NCBI RefSeq assembly: GCF_920984675.1
Contig: NZ_CAKLBV010000041.1
Location: 1-43,788, forward strand
Reading direction: 5' to 3'
Length of the DNA: 43,788 nt
Source of the DNA: Methylobacterium sp. Leaf118
GTDB lineage: Bacteria > Pseudomonadota > Alphaproteobacteria > Rhizobiales > Beijerinckiaceae
The notes beneath the pieces were generated by a model. It was not told the DNA's origin. It worked only from the letters and a program-made list of their open reading frames with translations, and made no database searches. Position 1 is the stretch's first letter, and the number at the start of each line of letters is the position of its first letter. Positions 34,167 through 41,739 of the stretch are shown here, piece by piece. The position numbers and the translations under genes were made by a program.

Positions 34167-34220
34167 CTGCCCGCCTATTCGCACCGGACAAGGGCCCTCA
34201 CGGGTGCGCGGAGCGGTGTC

Positions 34221-35090
34221 ATGGGGATCTTCATCGGCCTGATCATCGCGATCGGGAGCATGCTCGGCGGCTTCGTCGCCATGGGCGGGCACCTGATCGT
34301 GATCTGGCAGCCCTGGGAGTTCGTGATCATTTTCGGGATGGCGGGCGGCACCTTCGTGATCGCCAACCCGATGAAGACCGTGATCGATTCCGGCAAGGCC
34401 ACCATGGAGGCGATCACCGACAAGGGCCCCAAGCGCAAGGACTTCCTGTCCCTGCTCGGCCTGCTCCACGCCCTGATGCGCGAGCTGAAGACCAAGCCGC
34501 GCAACGAGGTCGAGACCCATTTCGACGATCCGGCCAATTCCGAGATCTTCAAGAACTATCCCGACGTCACCAAGGACCAGGACCTGGTGCTGTTCATCTG
34601 CGACTATTGCCGCCTGATCCTCATCGGCAACGCCCGCTCGCACGAGATCGAGGCGCTGATGGAGGAGGAGATCGGCACGCACAAGAAGTACCGGCTCAAG
34701 CCCTATGCCGCGATCAACACCGTGGCGGAGGCGCTGCCCGCGCTCGGCATCGTCGCGGCGGTGCTCGGCATCGTGAAGGCGATGGGCGCCCTCGACCAGT
34801 CGCCGCAGATTCTCGGCGGCCTCATCGGCGCGGCGCTGGTCGGCACCTTCATCGGCGTGTTCGCCTCCTACGGGATGCTCGCCCCGCTCGCCATCAAGGT
34901 GAAGGGCGTGCGCGAGAAGCAGTGCAGCGTCTACACCATCGTGAAGCAGAGCCTGATCGCCTACATGAACGGCGCGCTGCCCCAGGTCGCGATCGAGCAT
35001 GGCCGCAAGGGCATCGCGGGCGCCGACCGCCCCACCATCGACGAGGTCGAGAGCGCCACCGTGCCGGGCGCCCAGGCCCAGGCGGCGTGA
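34221..35090 (+). CDS. motA: Flagellar stator protein MotA
   Basis: The 289-residue inner-membrane protein is the proton-channel stator subunit. Membrane segments lie near residues 3-20, 30-50, 170-190 and 205-225. The cytoplasmic loop contains PRNEVETHFDDPANSEIFKN and CDYCRLILIGNARSHEIEAL, typical of MotA. Ala/Gly-rich ALPALGIVAAVLGIVKAMGA and the LVGTFIGVFASYGMLAPLA segment form the channel helices. It heads motA-fliM-DUF6468. motB is not in the window. Confidence 0.95.
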   Translation: MGIFIGLIIAIGSMLGGFVAMGGHLIVIWQPWEFVIIFGMAGGTFVIANPMKTVIDSGKATMEAITDKGPKRKDFLSLLGLLHALMRELKTKPRNEVETHFDDPANSEIFKNYPDVTKDQDLVLFICDYCRLILIGNARSHEIEALMEEEIGTHKKYRLKPYAAINTVAEALPALGIVAAVLGIVKAMGALDQSPQILGGLIGAALVGTFIGVFASYGMLAPLAIKVKGVREKQCSVYTIVKQSLIAYMNGALPQVAIEHGRKGIAGADRPTIDEVESATVPGAQAQAA

Positions 35091-35103
35091 GCGGGACCTG
35101 ACC

Positions 35104-36084
35104 ATGGACGAGATCCAGACGCCCGAAGCGCCGGCCTTCGCGCCGCTGCCGACCCCGGCCGCCGCGCCGAAACCCGCGGCCGACCTCCGCACCCGCATCC
35201 TGGAGGCCGGGGGCCTGTCGCTCGACCGGCTGCCGATGCTCCACGTCGTGTTCGACCGCCTCGCCACGGCGTGCAGCGACGCGGCCAAGCATCTGGCCTC
35301 CTCCTCGACCTTCTACTCCCTGAGCGGGGTCGAGAGCGGGCGCTTCGGCGAGTTCCTCGACGCCTACGACGCCAACGCCGTGGTCGGCATCTTCCACGCG
35401 CCGGAATGGGACGGCCACATCCTGGTCGGGCTCGACCGCGACTTCCTCTACACGATGGTCGAGGTGCTGTTCGGCGCCGACGGCTCCGAGCCGCCGGTGG
35501 AGGAGGAGCGCAGCTTCTCGGCGATCGAGCTGCGGATCGCCCAGATGGTGTTCGAGCAGGTCGGCAAGGCGCTCGAATCCTCCTTCGGGCTCGTGTCGCA
35601 GACGCCGTTCCGCCTGGAGCGGATGGAGACCCGCATGGAGTTCGCCGTCATCGGCCGGCGCTCCAACAAGTCGGTCCAGGCCAAGTTCCTGCTCCAGGCC
35701 CTGAACCGCGGCGGCGAGATGTTTCTCATCATCCCGCAGACGGTGCTGAACCCCCTGCGCCCGGCGCTCGGCAAGGTGCTGACCGGCGAATCCGCCGCCC
35801 GCGATCCCCGCTGGGCCCAGCAGATCGCCGCCGAGGCGCAGAAGACCGCGGTGAAGCTGCGGGCCGTGCTGGAGGAGCGCCACCTGACGCTCGGCGAGAT
35901 CGCCGGGCTGAAGGTGGGCCAAGTGATCGAACTCGACGCCACCCCCGCGACGCGGATCAAGCTCGAGGGCAACGACCGGCCGCTGTTCTGGTGCCGGGCC
36001 GGCCAGTCGCAGGGGGCCTATGTCCTGCGGGTGGAGGAGGCGATCAATCCGGAGAAGGAGGGCGGCGATGGGCTCCTTGGTTGA
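35104..36084 (+). CDS. fliM: Flagellar motor switch protein FliM
   Basis: The 326-residue C-ring protein binds CheY-P and sets rotation direction. The CheC-like middle domain spans about residues 45-230 (HVVFDRLATACSDAAKHL; IELRIAQMVFEQVGKALESS). The C-terminal SpoA domain shows LTLGEIAGLKVGQVIELDAT and FWCRAGQSQGAYVLRVEE. The short N-terminus (MDEIQTPEAPAF) does not clearly show the EIDALL CheY-binding peptide of E. coli, as is common in rhizobia. It begins 13 bp after motA. Confidence 0.92.
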   Translation: MDEIQTPEAPAFAPLPTPAAAPKPAADLRTRILEAGGLSLDRLPMLHVVFDRLATACSDAAKHLASSSTFYSLSGVESGRFGEFLDAYDANAVVGIFHAPEWDGHILVGLDRDFLYTMVEVLFGADGSEPPVEEERSFSAIELRIAQMVFEQVGKALESSFGLVSQTPFRLERMETRMEFAVIGRRSNKSVQAKFLLQALNRGGEMFLIIPQTVLNPLRPALGKVLTGESAARDPRWAQQIAAEAQKTAVKLRAVLEERHLTLGEIAGLKVGQVIELDATPATRIKLEGNDRPLFWCRAGQSQGAYVLRVEEAINPEKEGGDGLLG

Positions 36085-36364
36085 CGGTATCCTGCTCCTC
36101 GCCCTCGTGGCCACGAGCGCCTGCGTGGTGCCGATGTATCTCAAGCTCAAGCGCCTCGACCGGGCCCAGGCCGAGTACGGCGCCGCGGTCGCGGCCTCGG
36201 GCCTCGCCCTGACCCAGGCCGGCGAGGCCGTGCGCGCCTTCAAGGACGAGGGCCGCGAGGTGCTGGACGCCCTGAGCCTCAAGATCGAGGAGGCGCGGGC
36301 GACCTTGGCGGCGCTGGAGGCTTCGCACACAACCTTGATCGCTGAACGGAATCAGAAATTGTAA
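36068..36364 (+). CDS. DUF6468-type small membrane protein of the motor operon
   Basis: The 98-residue protein begins inside the end of fliM (17-bp overlap). It has one N-terminal membrane segment (VDGILLLALVATSACVVPMY), then a helical coiled-coil region (LKRLDRAQAEYGAAVAASGL; ALSLKIEEARATLAALEA). Proteins of this shape lie between fliM and fliN in rhizobia; I recall the family as DUF6468, but that name is from memory. Overlap implies translational coupling to fliM. Function unknown; it could be linked to motor assembly. Confidence 0.7.
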   Translation: MGSLVDGILLLALVATSACVVPMYLKLKRLDRAQAEYGAAVAASGLALTQAGEAVRAFKDEGREVLDALSLKIEEARATLAALEASHTTLIAERNQKL

Positions 36365-36384
36365 AACTACCAAATTTCCGGATC

Positions 36385-36404
36385 GAGAATCAGGCTCGAT
36401 TCTC
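36385..36404 (+). terminator. Hairpin after the motA-fliM operon
   Basis: GAGAATC (36385-36391) pairs with GATTCTC (36398-36404) around a 6-base loop, 20 bases after the stop of the DUF6468-type gene. The stem is short and is followed by mixed, T-containing sequence. Confidence 0.4.
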
Positions 36405-36452
36405 AGTTGCTTGTGTGCGATTTTCTGACATCGGCGATTTGCTTTTAAAAGG

Positions 36453-36719
36453 TCATTTCGGTTTTGTGCCTTGAAGTTCCATATTATTTCTATTGTAGCA
36501 GCGTACGCAAACCCCTACGCCGCGGCCCACAAAACTGCCGTGGTCGCTCTCACAAAATGCCCGCTCGCAACTCCCGCAGAAACGAACTGTAAATCGTATG
36601 CGACCAAACATATCGCGGCAGATGCGGCAGGGGACCCAAGCTTGTGAGTTGAGTATTTTATTTTTGTCGGTATTGCTTGGATCGAATTCAGTTATATCTG
36701 AATTGTGATGGCTGTTCAT
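36453..36719 (-). CDS. Small cross-brace (FYVE/RING-like) zinc-finger protein
   Basis: The 88-residue protein has seven Cys and one His in the order C31-x2-C34-x13-C48-x2-C51-x4-C56-x3-H60-x10-C71-x2-C74. Two interleaved zinc sites of this spacing are typical of FYVE/RING-like folds. QAWVPCRICRDMF and then RFCGSCERAFCESDH recall the FYVE frame W-x-C-x2-C...C-x2-C-x4-C, although the basic RRHHC motif is missing. The first 25 residues are polar (Asn, His, Ser, Asp). ATG 36719 is chosen because the upstream frame to 36908 looks unlike protein. Codon use is AT-rich, unlike every neighbour. It lies opposite to the motor genes. Function unknown. Confidence 0.65.
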   Translation of the reverse strand: MNSHHNSDITEFDPSNTDKNKILNSQAWVPCRICRDMFGRIRFTVRFCGSCERAFCESDHGSFVGRGVGVCVRCYNRNNMELQGTKPK

Positions 36720-36796
36720 AGGTTTCTGCTCTGAGGAAATGCAATGATCGCCTGGTTTTATCTGGATTTGATTGCGCCCTGCGATCGTTGCAACCC

Positions 36797-36824
36797 AAGA
36801 TATAGCAAAGGGTTGAAAAGTCAA
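36797..36824 (-). promoter_or_regulatory. Promoter candidate for the zinc-finger gene
   Basis: On the minus strand TTGACT (36819-36824) and TATCTT (36797-36802) are spaced by 16 bp, close to the sigma-70 pattern. It would give a leader of about 70 bases before ATG 36719. Confidence 0.4.
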
Positions 36825-37002
36825 AGAGCGTAGATTGCCCTGCCGCGATGATTGATCGCTAGGAATGCACTCCAAGGCCGGAGAGGAGTTCAACCGGCAG
36901 GAAGCCAACTTTCAGCTTCGACAGCCTCGCGTCAGCCAGACCGGCTAGACCTCTCGCACGGCCAAGCCGGACCCCACGCGGCCGACACCACGAGCCCGAG
37001 CG

Positions 37003-37326
37003 ATGAGCAGCAGCCCCTTCCCCGAAGCCGATCTCGGTGCCGACGCCCGCATCGGCGATGCCCGCAATCTCGATTCGATCCTGCGCATCCCGGTCCTGAT
37101 GCAGGTGGTGCTCGGCTCGGCCACGATGCCGGTCGCCAACCTGATGAAGCTCGGCCGCGGCGCCGTCGTCCCCCTCGACCACCGGGTCGGCGAGCCCGTC
37201 GACGTGATGGTCAACGGTCGCGTCATCGCCCGGGGCGAGATCGTGATCGTCGAGGAGGACAATTCCCGCTTCGGCGTCTCGCTGACCGAAGTGGTCGGCC
37301 CCTCCGCCGACGACGCCAACAGCTAG
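37003..37326 (+). CDS. fliN: Flagellar motor switch protein FliN
   Basis: The 107-residue C-ring protein has the SpoA domain: NLDSILRIPVLMQVVLGSAT, PVANLMKLGRGAVVPLDHRV, GEPVDVMVNGRVIARGEIVI and EDNSRFGVSLTEVV. It lies at the base of the C-ring with FliM. It is separated from fliM by the AT-rich island, so it probably needs its own promoter within 36860-37002; none is clear. fliG follows after 111 bp. Confidence 0.95.
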   Translation: MSSSPFPEADLGADARIGDARNLDSILRIPVLMQVVLGSATMPVANLMKLGRGAVVPLDHRVGEPVDVMVNGRVIARGEIVIVEEDNSRFGVSLTEVVGPSADDANS

Positions 37327-37437
37327 CCCGGACAGGTGAGACCGATGCCGGCGCGCGCACGCGACCAGGAACTGCCCCGGACGGCCGGGCCTGTCCGCGG
37401 CCGGCTTCGCCGCGAACGCTAGCGCGCAAGGTCCGCG

Positions 37438-38511
37438 ATGTCCGCAAGCCCCGTCCCGGCGCAAGCCTCCGTTCCCGCGCAAGCCTCCGTTCCCGCGCCA
37501 CCCCGCCTGGCCGGCCGCCGGCTCGACCCGACCGATCAGGTCGCCGCGCTCCTGCTCGCCATGGGCAAGCCGGCGGCCGGGCGGCTCATCAAGTATTTTG
37601 AGCCGGACGAGCTGAAGCGCATCACCCGCTCGGCCTCGCAGCTCGGCGCGGTCAGTTCCGACCAGCTCGACGCGGTGGTCGAATCGTTCTCCACCGAGTT
37701 CAAGGCCGGCAACAGCCTCGTCGGCACGGCCAACGAGGTCGAGAAGCTGCTCACGGGGCTCCTGCCCGCCGACCAGATCGCCGACATCCTGGCCGAGGTG
37801 CGCGGCAGCGCCACCCGCTCGATCTGGGAGCGCCTCGGCACCGTCCAGGAGAGCGTGCTGGCGAGCTACCTCGTCAAGGAGCATCCCCAGACCGCGGCGC
37901 TGATCCTGTCCAAGGTCAAGCCCGCCACCGCCGCCAAGGTGATGGGCCACCTGCCCGGGCCGGTCCGCAACACGGTGATGCGGCGGATGCTGAGCTTCAA
38001 GCCGATCGTCGACGACGTGCTGCAGAACATCGAGAAGACGCTCCACGAGGACTTCATGATCAACGGCGCCCGCAATTCCGGCGCCGACACCCACGCCAAG
38101 ATGGCCGACATCATCAACAAGATGGAGCGCCATCAGATGGACGACGTGCTCTCCAGCCTCGGCGAGTCGCGCCCGAAATCGGTCGAGATCCTGAAAGGCC
38201 TGCTCTTCACCTTCGACGACATCGTCAAGCTGGCCCCCCGCGCCCGCACCACCCTGTTCGACGCCGTGCCCAACGACCGGCTGGTGCTGGCGCTCAAGGG
38301 CACCGACGCGGAGTTCCGGGGCACCGTGCTCTCCGCGCTCTCGGCCCGGGTGCGCCGCATGGTCGAGCACGAACTCAACGGCGGCGAGCCGGCGGCGCAG
38401 CGCGACGTCATGGAGGCGCGCCGCTCCATCACCGACATGGCCATGGAGATGGCCGGGCGCGGCGAGATCGAGATCAATCCGGGAGGCGAGGATGAAGCGC
38501 TCATCCGCTGA
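37438..38511 (+). CDS. fliG: Flagellar motor switch protein FliG
   Basis: The 357-residue rotor protein couples the C-ring to stator torque. Residues 30-120 form the N-terminal domain (DQVAALLLAMGKPAAGRLIK). The middle domain has the EHPQT motif at 148-152. The C-terminal torque helix is VPNDRLVLALKGTDAEFRGT (277-296), with charged residues that meet MotA. The N-terminus carries an extension with two AQASVP repeats encoded by an 18-bp tandem duplication. GCAAGG precedes the ATG. flhB follows after 94 bp. Confidence 0.95.
   Translation: MSASPVPAQASVPAQASVPAPPRLAGRRLDPTDQVAALLLAMGKPAAGRLIKYFEPDELKRITRSASQLGAVSSDQLDAVVESFSTEFKAGNSLVGTANEVEKLLTGLLPADQIADILAEVRGSATRSIWERLGTVQESVLASYLVKEHPQTAALILSKVKPATAAKVMGHLPGPVRNTVMRRMLSFKPIVDDVLQNIEKTLHEDFMINGARNSGADTHAKMADIINKMERHQMDDVLSSLGESRPKSVEILKGLLFTFDDIVKLAPRARTTLFDAVPNDRLVLALKGTDAEFRGTVLSALSARVRRMVEHELNGGEPAAQRDVMEARRSITDMAMEMAGRGEIEINPGGEDEALIR
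37459..37494 (+). repeat. 18-bp in-frame tandem duplication at the start of fliG
   Basis: GCGCAAGCCTCCGTTCCC is present twice back to back (37459-37476 and 37477-37494), followed by the first bases of a third copy. It encodes AQASVP twice, ahead of the conserved domain. Confidence 0.8.
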
Positions 38512-38605
38512 GCGGGCTTTTGTCGGGGGCGCCTCGATTCCGTGTCGGGCGGGCCCCCGTCCGGGGCGTTCCCTCCTGCCGCCTTTCGCCCGACGGGGCT
38601 GAGGC

Positions 38606-39670
38606 GTGGCGGAGGATTCCGACAAGGAAAGCAAGACGGAAGCCGCCACCGAGAAGCGGGTCCGCGACGCGATCGAGAAGGGCGACATCCCGTTCTCCCG
38701 CGAGGCGCCGGTCTTCGCCTCGATCCTCGGCCTCCTGATCGCGCTCGCCTTCTTCGCCCGGGGGCAGGCGGCGCAGCTGGCGCAGAGCCTGTCGCCGCTC
38801 CTCGACGAGCCCCGCGGCTTCCGCCTGGAGACCGGCGGGGACGCGACGCTGCTGCTCAATCAGGTGGCGCTGGCCACGGGGCGCTTCCTGCTGCCGATCC
38901 TGGTGTTGCTCTGCGCCTGCAGTCTCGCGGCCTCGCTGCTCCAGAATCTGCCGCGCTTCGTCGGCGACCGGATCACCCCGAAATGGCAGCGGGTCTCCCC
39001 GATGGCCGGGTTCAAGCGGATCTTCGGGATCCAGGGTCAAGTCGAATTCCTGAAATCCATCGTTAAATTCCTATCGGTCAGTCTCGTCGCCCTCCTGCTC
39101 CTTCGCTCGGAGCGGACAAGAGCCGTGAACGCCATGTTCGTCGATCCGAGCCAGCTGCCCGAACTGATCCTGTCCGTCGCGATCCGCCTCGTCGCGGCGA
39201 TCGCCATCGCGATCATCGTCATCGTGGCGGGCGACCTCGTCTGGGCGCGCCTGCGCTGGCAGCGCTCGCTGCGCATGTCGCACCAGGACATCAAGGACGA
39301 GCACAAGCAGACCGAAGGCGACCCCTCCGTGAAGGCGCGGCTGCGCTCGCTCGCCCAGGACCGCGCCCGCAACCGGATGCTCGCCAATGTCGACCGGGCG
39401 ACCGTGGTGATCGCCAATCCGACCCACTTCGCCGTGGCGCTCCGCTACGAGCCGACCGAGAATCCGGCGCCGCTCGTCCTCGCCAAGGGGCAGGACCTCA
39501 TCGCGCTGCGTATCCGCGCCATCGCCGAAGAAAAAGGCATCGCGGTGATCGAGGACAAGCCTCTCGCAAGGTCGCTGTACGATGCTGTGCAGGTCGATCA
39601 GACGATTCCGGCAGAATTTTACCGCGCCGTGGCCCAGATCCTGTTTTTCCTGTTCGCGAGAGCCCGATGA
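38606..39670 (+). CDS. flhB: Flagellar export switch protein FlhB
   Basis: The 354-residue protein has four membrane segments (about residues 35-52, 90-112, 150-166 and 190-210) and a cytoplasmic domain that cleaves itself in NPTH (271-274) when the hook is done, which changes export from hook to filament subunits. The N-terminus DSDKESKTEAATEKRVRDAI is diagnostic. FliK, the ruler that triggers this change, is encoded nearby (41693 on). The start is GTG 38606, and the stop overlaps the next gene as ATGA. Confidence 0.95.
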   Translation: MAEDSDKESKTEAATEKRVRDAIEKGDIPFSREAPVFASILGLLIALAFFARGQAAQLAQSLSPLLDEPRGFRLETGGDATLLLNQVALATGRFLLPILVLLCACSLAASLLQNLPRFVGDRITPKWQRVSPMAGFKRIFGIQGQVEFLKSIVKFLSVSLVALLLLRSERTRAVNAMFVDPSQLPELILSVAIRLVAAIAIAIIVIVAGDLVWARLRWQRSLRMSHQDIKDEHKQTEGDPSVKARLRSLAQDRARNRMLANVDRATVVIANPTHFAVALRYEPTENPAPLVLAKGQDLIALRIRAIAEEKGIAVIEDKPLARSLYDAVQVDQTIPAEFYRAVAQILFFLFARAR

Positions 39671-40113
39671 CCCTTCAGGCCAATCCCCTCTCGCTCGGAC
39701 GGCCCGGCCTGCCGGATGGCCTCGCCGCGGCCGAGGAGATCTTCGCCACGGCCCTGCGCGAGTTCATCGCCGAGCTCTGCCTCGTCGATGGCGGCGTGCT
39801 GATCGGCTGGATCCGCAGCCAGCATCACGGCAACATCGCCGACGTGGTGGCCTCCTCCGCCGAACTCTTCTTCAAGGACTCGGTCCTGACCTACGCGGAC
39901 GCGGCCGATGTCTGCCTCGAATTCGGCCGCTCGATGCAGGTCGTGCTCGACATGGAATTCGCCGCCGAGCCGCTGACCGTGTTCTTCAAGCTCGTTCTCG
40001 ACGAGATGTTCGCGGGCGTCGCGATCCAGCGCATCGTCGCCGAGGATTCCGCACCGCTTCGCCTCGACCGCTTCGCCCACGCCCTCGACCGGGCGCGCCT
40101 CTGCCACGCCTGA
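39667..40113 (+). CDS. Unknown protein coupled to flhB
   Basis: The 148-residue acidic, mostly helical protein overlaps the flhB stop by 4 bp (ATGA), so it is likely made together with FlhB. Visible segments are GLAAAEEIFATALREFIAEL, LIGWIRSQHHGNIADVVASS and ADAADVCLEFGRSMQVVLDM. It has no signal peptide, membrane segment or known motif that I can recognise. A role in flagellar export is suggested by coupling only. Confidence 0.7.
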   Translation: MTLQANPLSLGRPGLPDGLAAAEEIFATALREFIAELCLVDGGVLIGWIRSQHHGNIADVVASSAELFFKDSVLTYADAADVCLEFGRSMQVVLDMEFAAEPLTVFFKLVLDEMFAGVAIQRIVAEDSAPLRLDRFAHALDRARLCHA

Positions 40114-40377
40114 CCCCGCGCACCAACTCGGCACGGATGACACGCCCCGGCTTGGAATAATGAATGCCGTACGCGCGCAATTGATTCCCGTGCTGCGCCG
40201 CGACATGGATGGGGCGTGGCCGCGAATCGAGGGTTCGCGCCGGCTCCTCGGGAACGATGGACGCGACCGGACCGCCGTCTCGATGAGGGGCGGGTGGGCC
40301 GGCGCCGTCGTGGACGAGCCCGAACCCTCCGGGGCCTGACCGGACCGAATCCGGCCGGATCGGAGGGACAAGCGCCG

Positions 40378-41070
40378 ATGTATTTCCTGGTCGACCCGCG
40401 GGAAGCTGTGAACGCGGGCTACAAGGCGAGCTTCGAGCGGGAGGGGATCTCCTCCTTCGGCCTCCTGCCGGACGAGTTCCTGAGCTGGATCGAGGCAGCC
40501 TCCCCGAGCGACCTCGACGCCGTGCAGGGCTTCCTCCTCGGCGATTTCGAGGACCGGCCGAAATGCGTCACCTCCATCCGCCGCCATTCCCGGGCGCCGA
40601 TCATCGCGTTGGCCGACCTGCGCTCCCTGGAGCAGACGGTGCAGCTCCTCGATGCCGGCATCGACGACGTGCTGCCCAAGCCCGTCCATGTCCGCGAGAT
40701 CCTGGCCCGCTCCGAGGCGATCTGGCGCCGTGTCAACGCCACGATGCCGGGGGCCGCGCCGGGCGAGGCCGCCCCTCCGGCGCCGGACCGGCTCAAGGTG
40801 TTCCACGACGGCCGCGACCCCGAGATCGACGGCGTGAGCCTGTCCCTGCCGCGGCGCGAGCGCCACATTCTCGAATATCTCGTGCGCAACCGCGGGCGCC
40901 GGCTCACCAAGACCCAGGTCTTCAACGTGGTCTACGGCGTCTACAGCAACGGCGTCGAGGAGAGCGTGATTGAGGGCCACGTGAGCAAGCTGCGCAAGAA
41001 GCTCGCCGAACGCCTCGGCCACGACCCGATCGAGGCCAAGCGCTACATGGGCTACACCTATGTCGGGTGA
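40378..41070 (+). CDS. ftcR: OmpR-type flagellar regulator (Rem/FtcR-like)
   Basis: The 230-residue protein has a receiver-like domain (1-110) and a winged-helix DNA-binding domain (about 130-230; LPRRERHILEYLVRNRGRRL, ESVIEGHVSKLRKKLAERL, YMGYTYVG). The receiver is degenerate: the acidic pair is VDPRE instead of DD, and the phospho-Asp strand reads GFLLGDFED, with Gly where Asp is expected; Lys101 (LPKP) is kept. This matches Rem of Sinorhizobium and FtcR of Brucella, activators of flagellar genes thought to act without normal phosphorylation. GGAGGG precedes ATG 40378. The 264 bp upstream contain no gene. Confidence 0.82.
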   Translation: MYFLVDPREAVNAGYKASFEREGISSFGLLPDEFLSWIEAASPSDLDAVQGFLLGDFEDRPKCVTSIRRHSRAPIIALADLRSLEQTVQLLDAGIDDVLPKPVHVREILARSEAIWRRVNATMPGAAPGEAAPPAPDRLKVFHDGRDPEIDGVSLSLPRRERHILEYLVRNRGRRLTKTQVFNVVYGVYSNGVEESVIEGHVSKLRKKLAERLGHDPIEAKRYMGYTYVG

Positions 41071-41082
41071 GACCCCGGGCCG

Positions 41083-41739
41083 TCAGCCCGGCTGACAGAA
41101 CGCCTTCGCCCCCGGCGTCCAGTTGCCGAAGCCGCTCGCGACCATGTTGGTGATGACGCGGCAGACATAGAGCTTCTGCGCCGGGTTGTTGTTCGGCCCC
41201 GCATGGTAGCGCGCCACCGCGAGCGTCCAGCTCCCCTCCCGGTCCCGCAATTCCTTGAGGAAGCGGGTGGCGTAATCGACGTTCTGGGCCGGGTCGATCA
41301 TCGCCTCCAGCGACGCGAATTTCTCGCGGTGGTAGTGATGGTTGATCTGCATGCAGCCGAGATCGACCAGCCGGACGCCCTCGCGCTGCGCCTGGCCCAG
41401 GCGGGCGATCACGTCGGCGGGGCCGGCGCCGAAATAGGCCCGGCCGCCGATATTCATGGCGTAGGGCTGGAGCGAGCCGCGCTTGCCGCTCTCGGTGAGG
41501 CCGACCGCATAGAGCATCCCGAGCGGCACGCCGTGGCGGGCGGCGGCCCGCGCCATCTGCTGTTCGCAGACGTTCGAGCCCGCCCGCGGCGTGCCGGCCG
41601 TGCCGTCCGCGGCGGTGGCATGACGGGCGGCCGGGCCCGATTCGACGCCCGCCGGCAGCGCGGTTGCGGCGGCGACCGGCCCGGCCACGAGGCTAGAGAT
41701 ACAGGCCGCCGCGATCGCGCGCATGAGATGCCGTGTCAT
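41083..41739 (-). CDS. Lytic transglycosylase (SLT-type) beside fliK
   Basis: The 218-residue protein has a signal peptide (MRAIAAACISSLVAGPVAAA after MTRHL) and a lysozyme-like SLT domain: the catalytic Glu83 in AVGLTESGKRGS, DLGCMQINHHYHREKFASLE and LAVARYHAGPNN. It would cut peptidoglycan in the periplasm. Since FlgJ here lacks a muramidase domain, this enzyme could open the wall for the rod, as SltF does in Rhodobacter (family knowledge); this is inferred from its place. The start overlaps the end of fliK by 47 bp and has AGGA in front. Confidence 0.85.
   Translation of the reverse strand: MTRHLMRAIAAACISSLVAGPVAAATALPAGVESGPAARHATAADGTAGTPRAGSNVCEQQMARAAARHGVPLGMLYAVGLTESGKRGSLQPYAMNIGGRAYFGAGPADVIARLGQAQREGVRLVDLGCMQINHHYHREKFASLEAMIDPAQNVDYATRFLKELRDREGSWTLAVARYHAGPNNNPAQKLYVCRVITNMVASGFGNWTPGAKAFCQPG

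Larger units (their letters stand above)
36365..36860. other. AT-rich island inside the C-ring gene cluster
   Basis: Base composition falls sharply here: sample lines are about 35-52% GC, against about 70% on both sides. The island begins right at the stop of the DUF6468-type gene and ends about 140 bp before fliN. It holds a minus-strand zinc-finger gene with its own promoter, a hairpin at the left edge, and no transposase, terminal inverted repeats or target-site duplication that I can see. This looks like foreign DNA. Confidence 0.75.

Noticed and set aside
38524..38559. GC-rich 7-bp stem (CGGGGGC/GCCCCCG) between fliG and flhB as a terminator
   Set aside because: Short stem, large loop and no T-run; flhB probably continues the same transcript, so it is not reported as a feature.
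40140..40170. ATGACA-15-TAATGA as a promoter for the Rem/FtcR gene
   Set aside because: Spacing is too short and the -35 match weak; more than 200 bp from the start codon.
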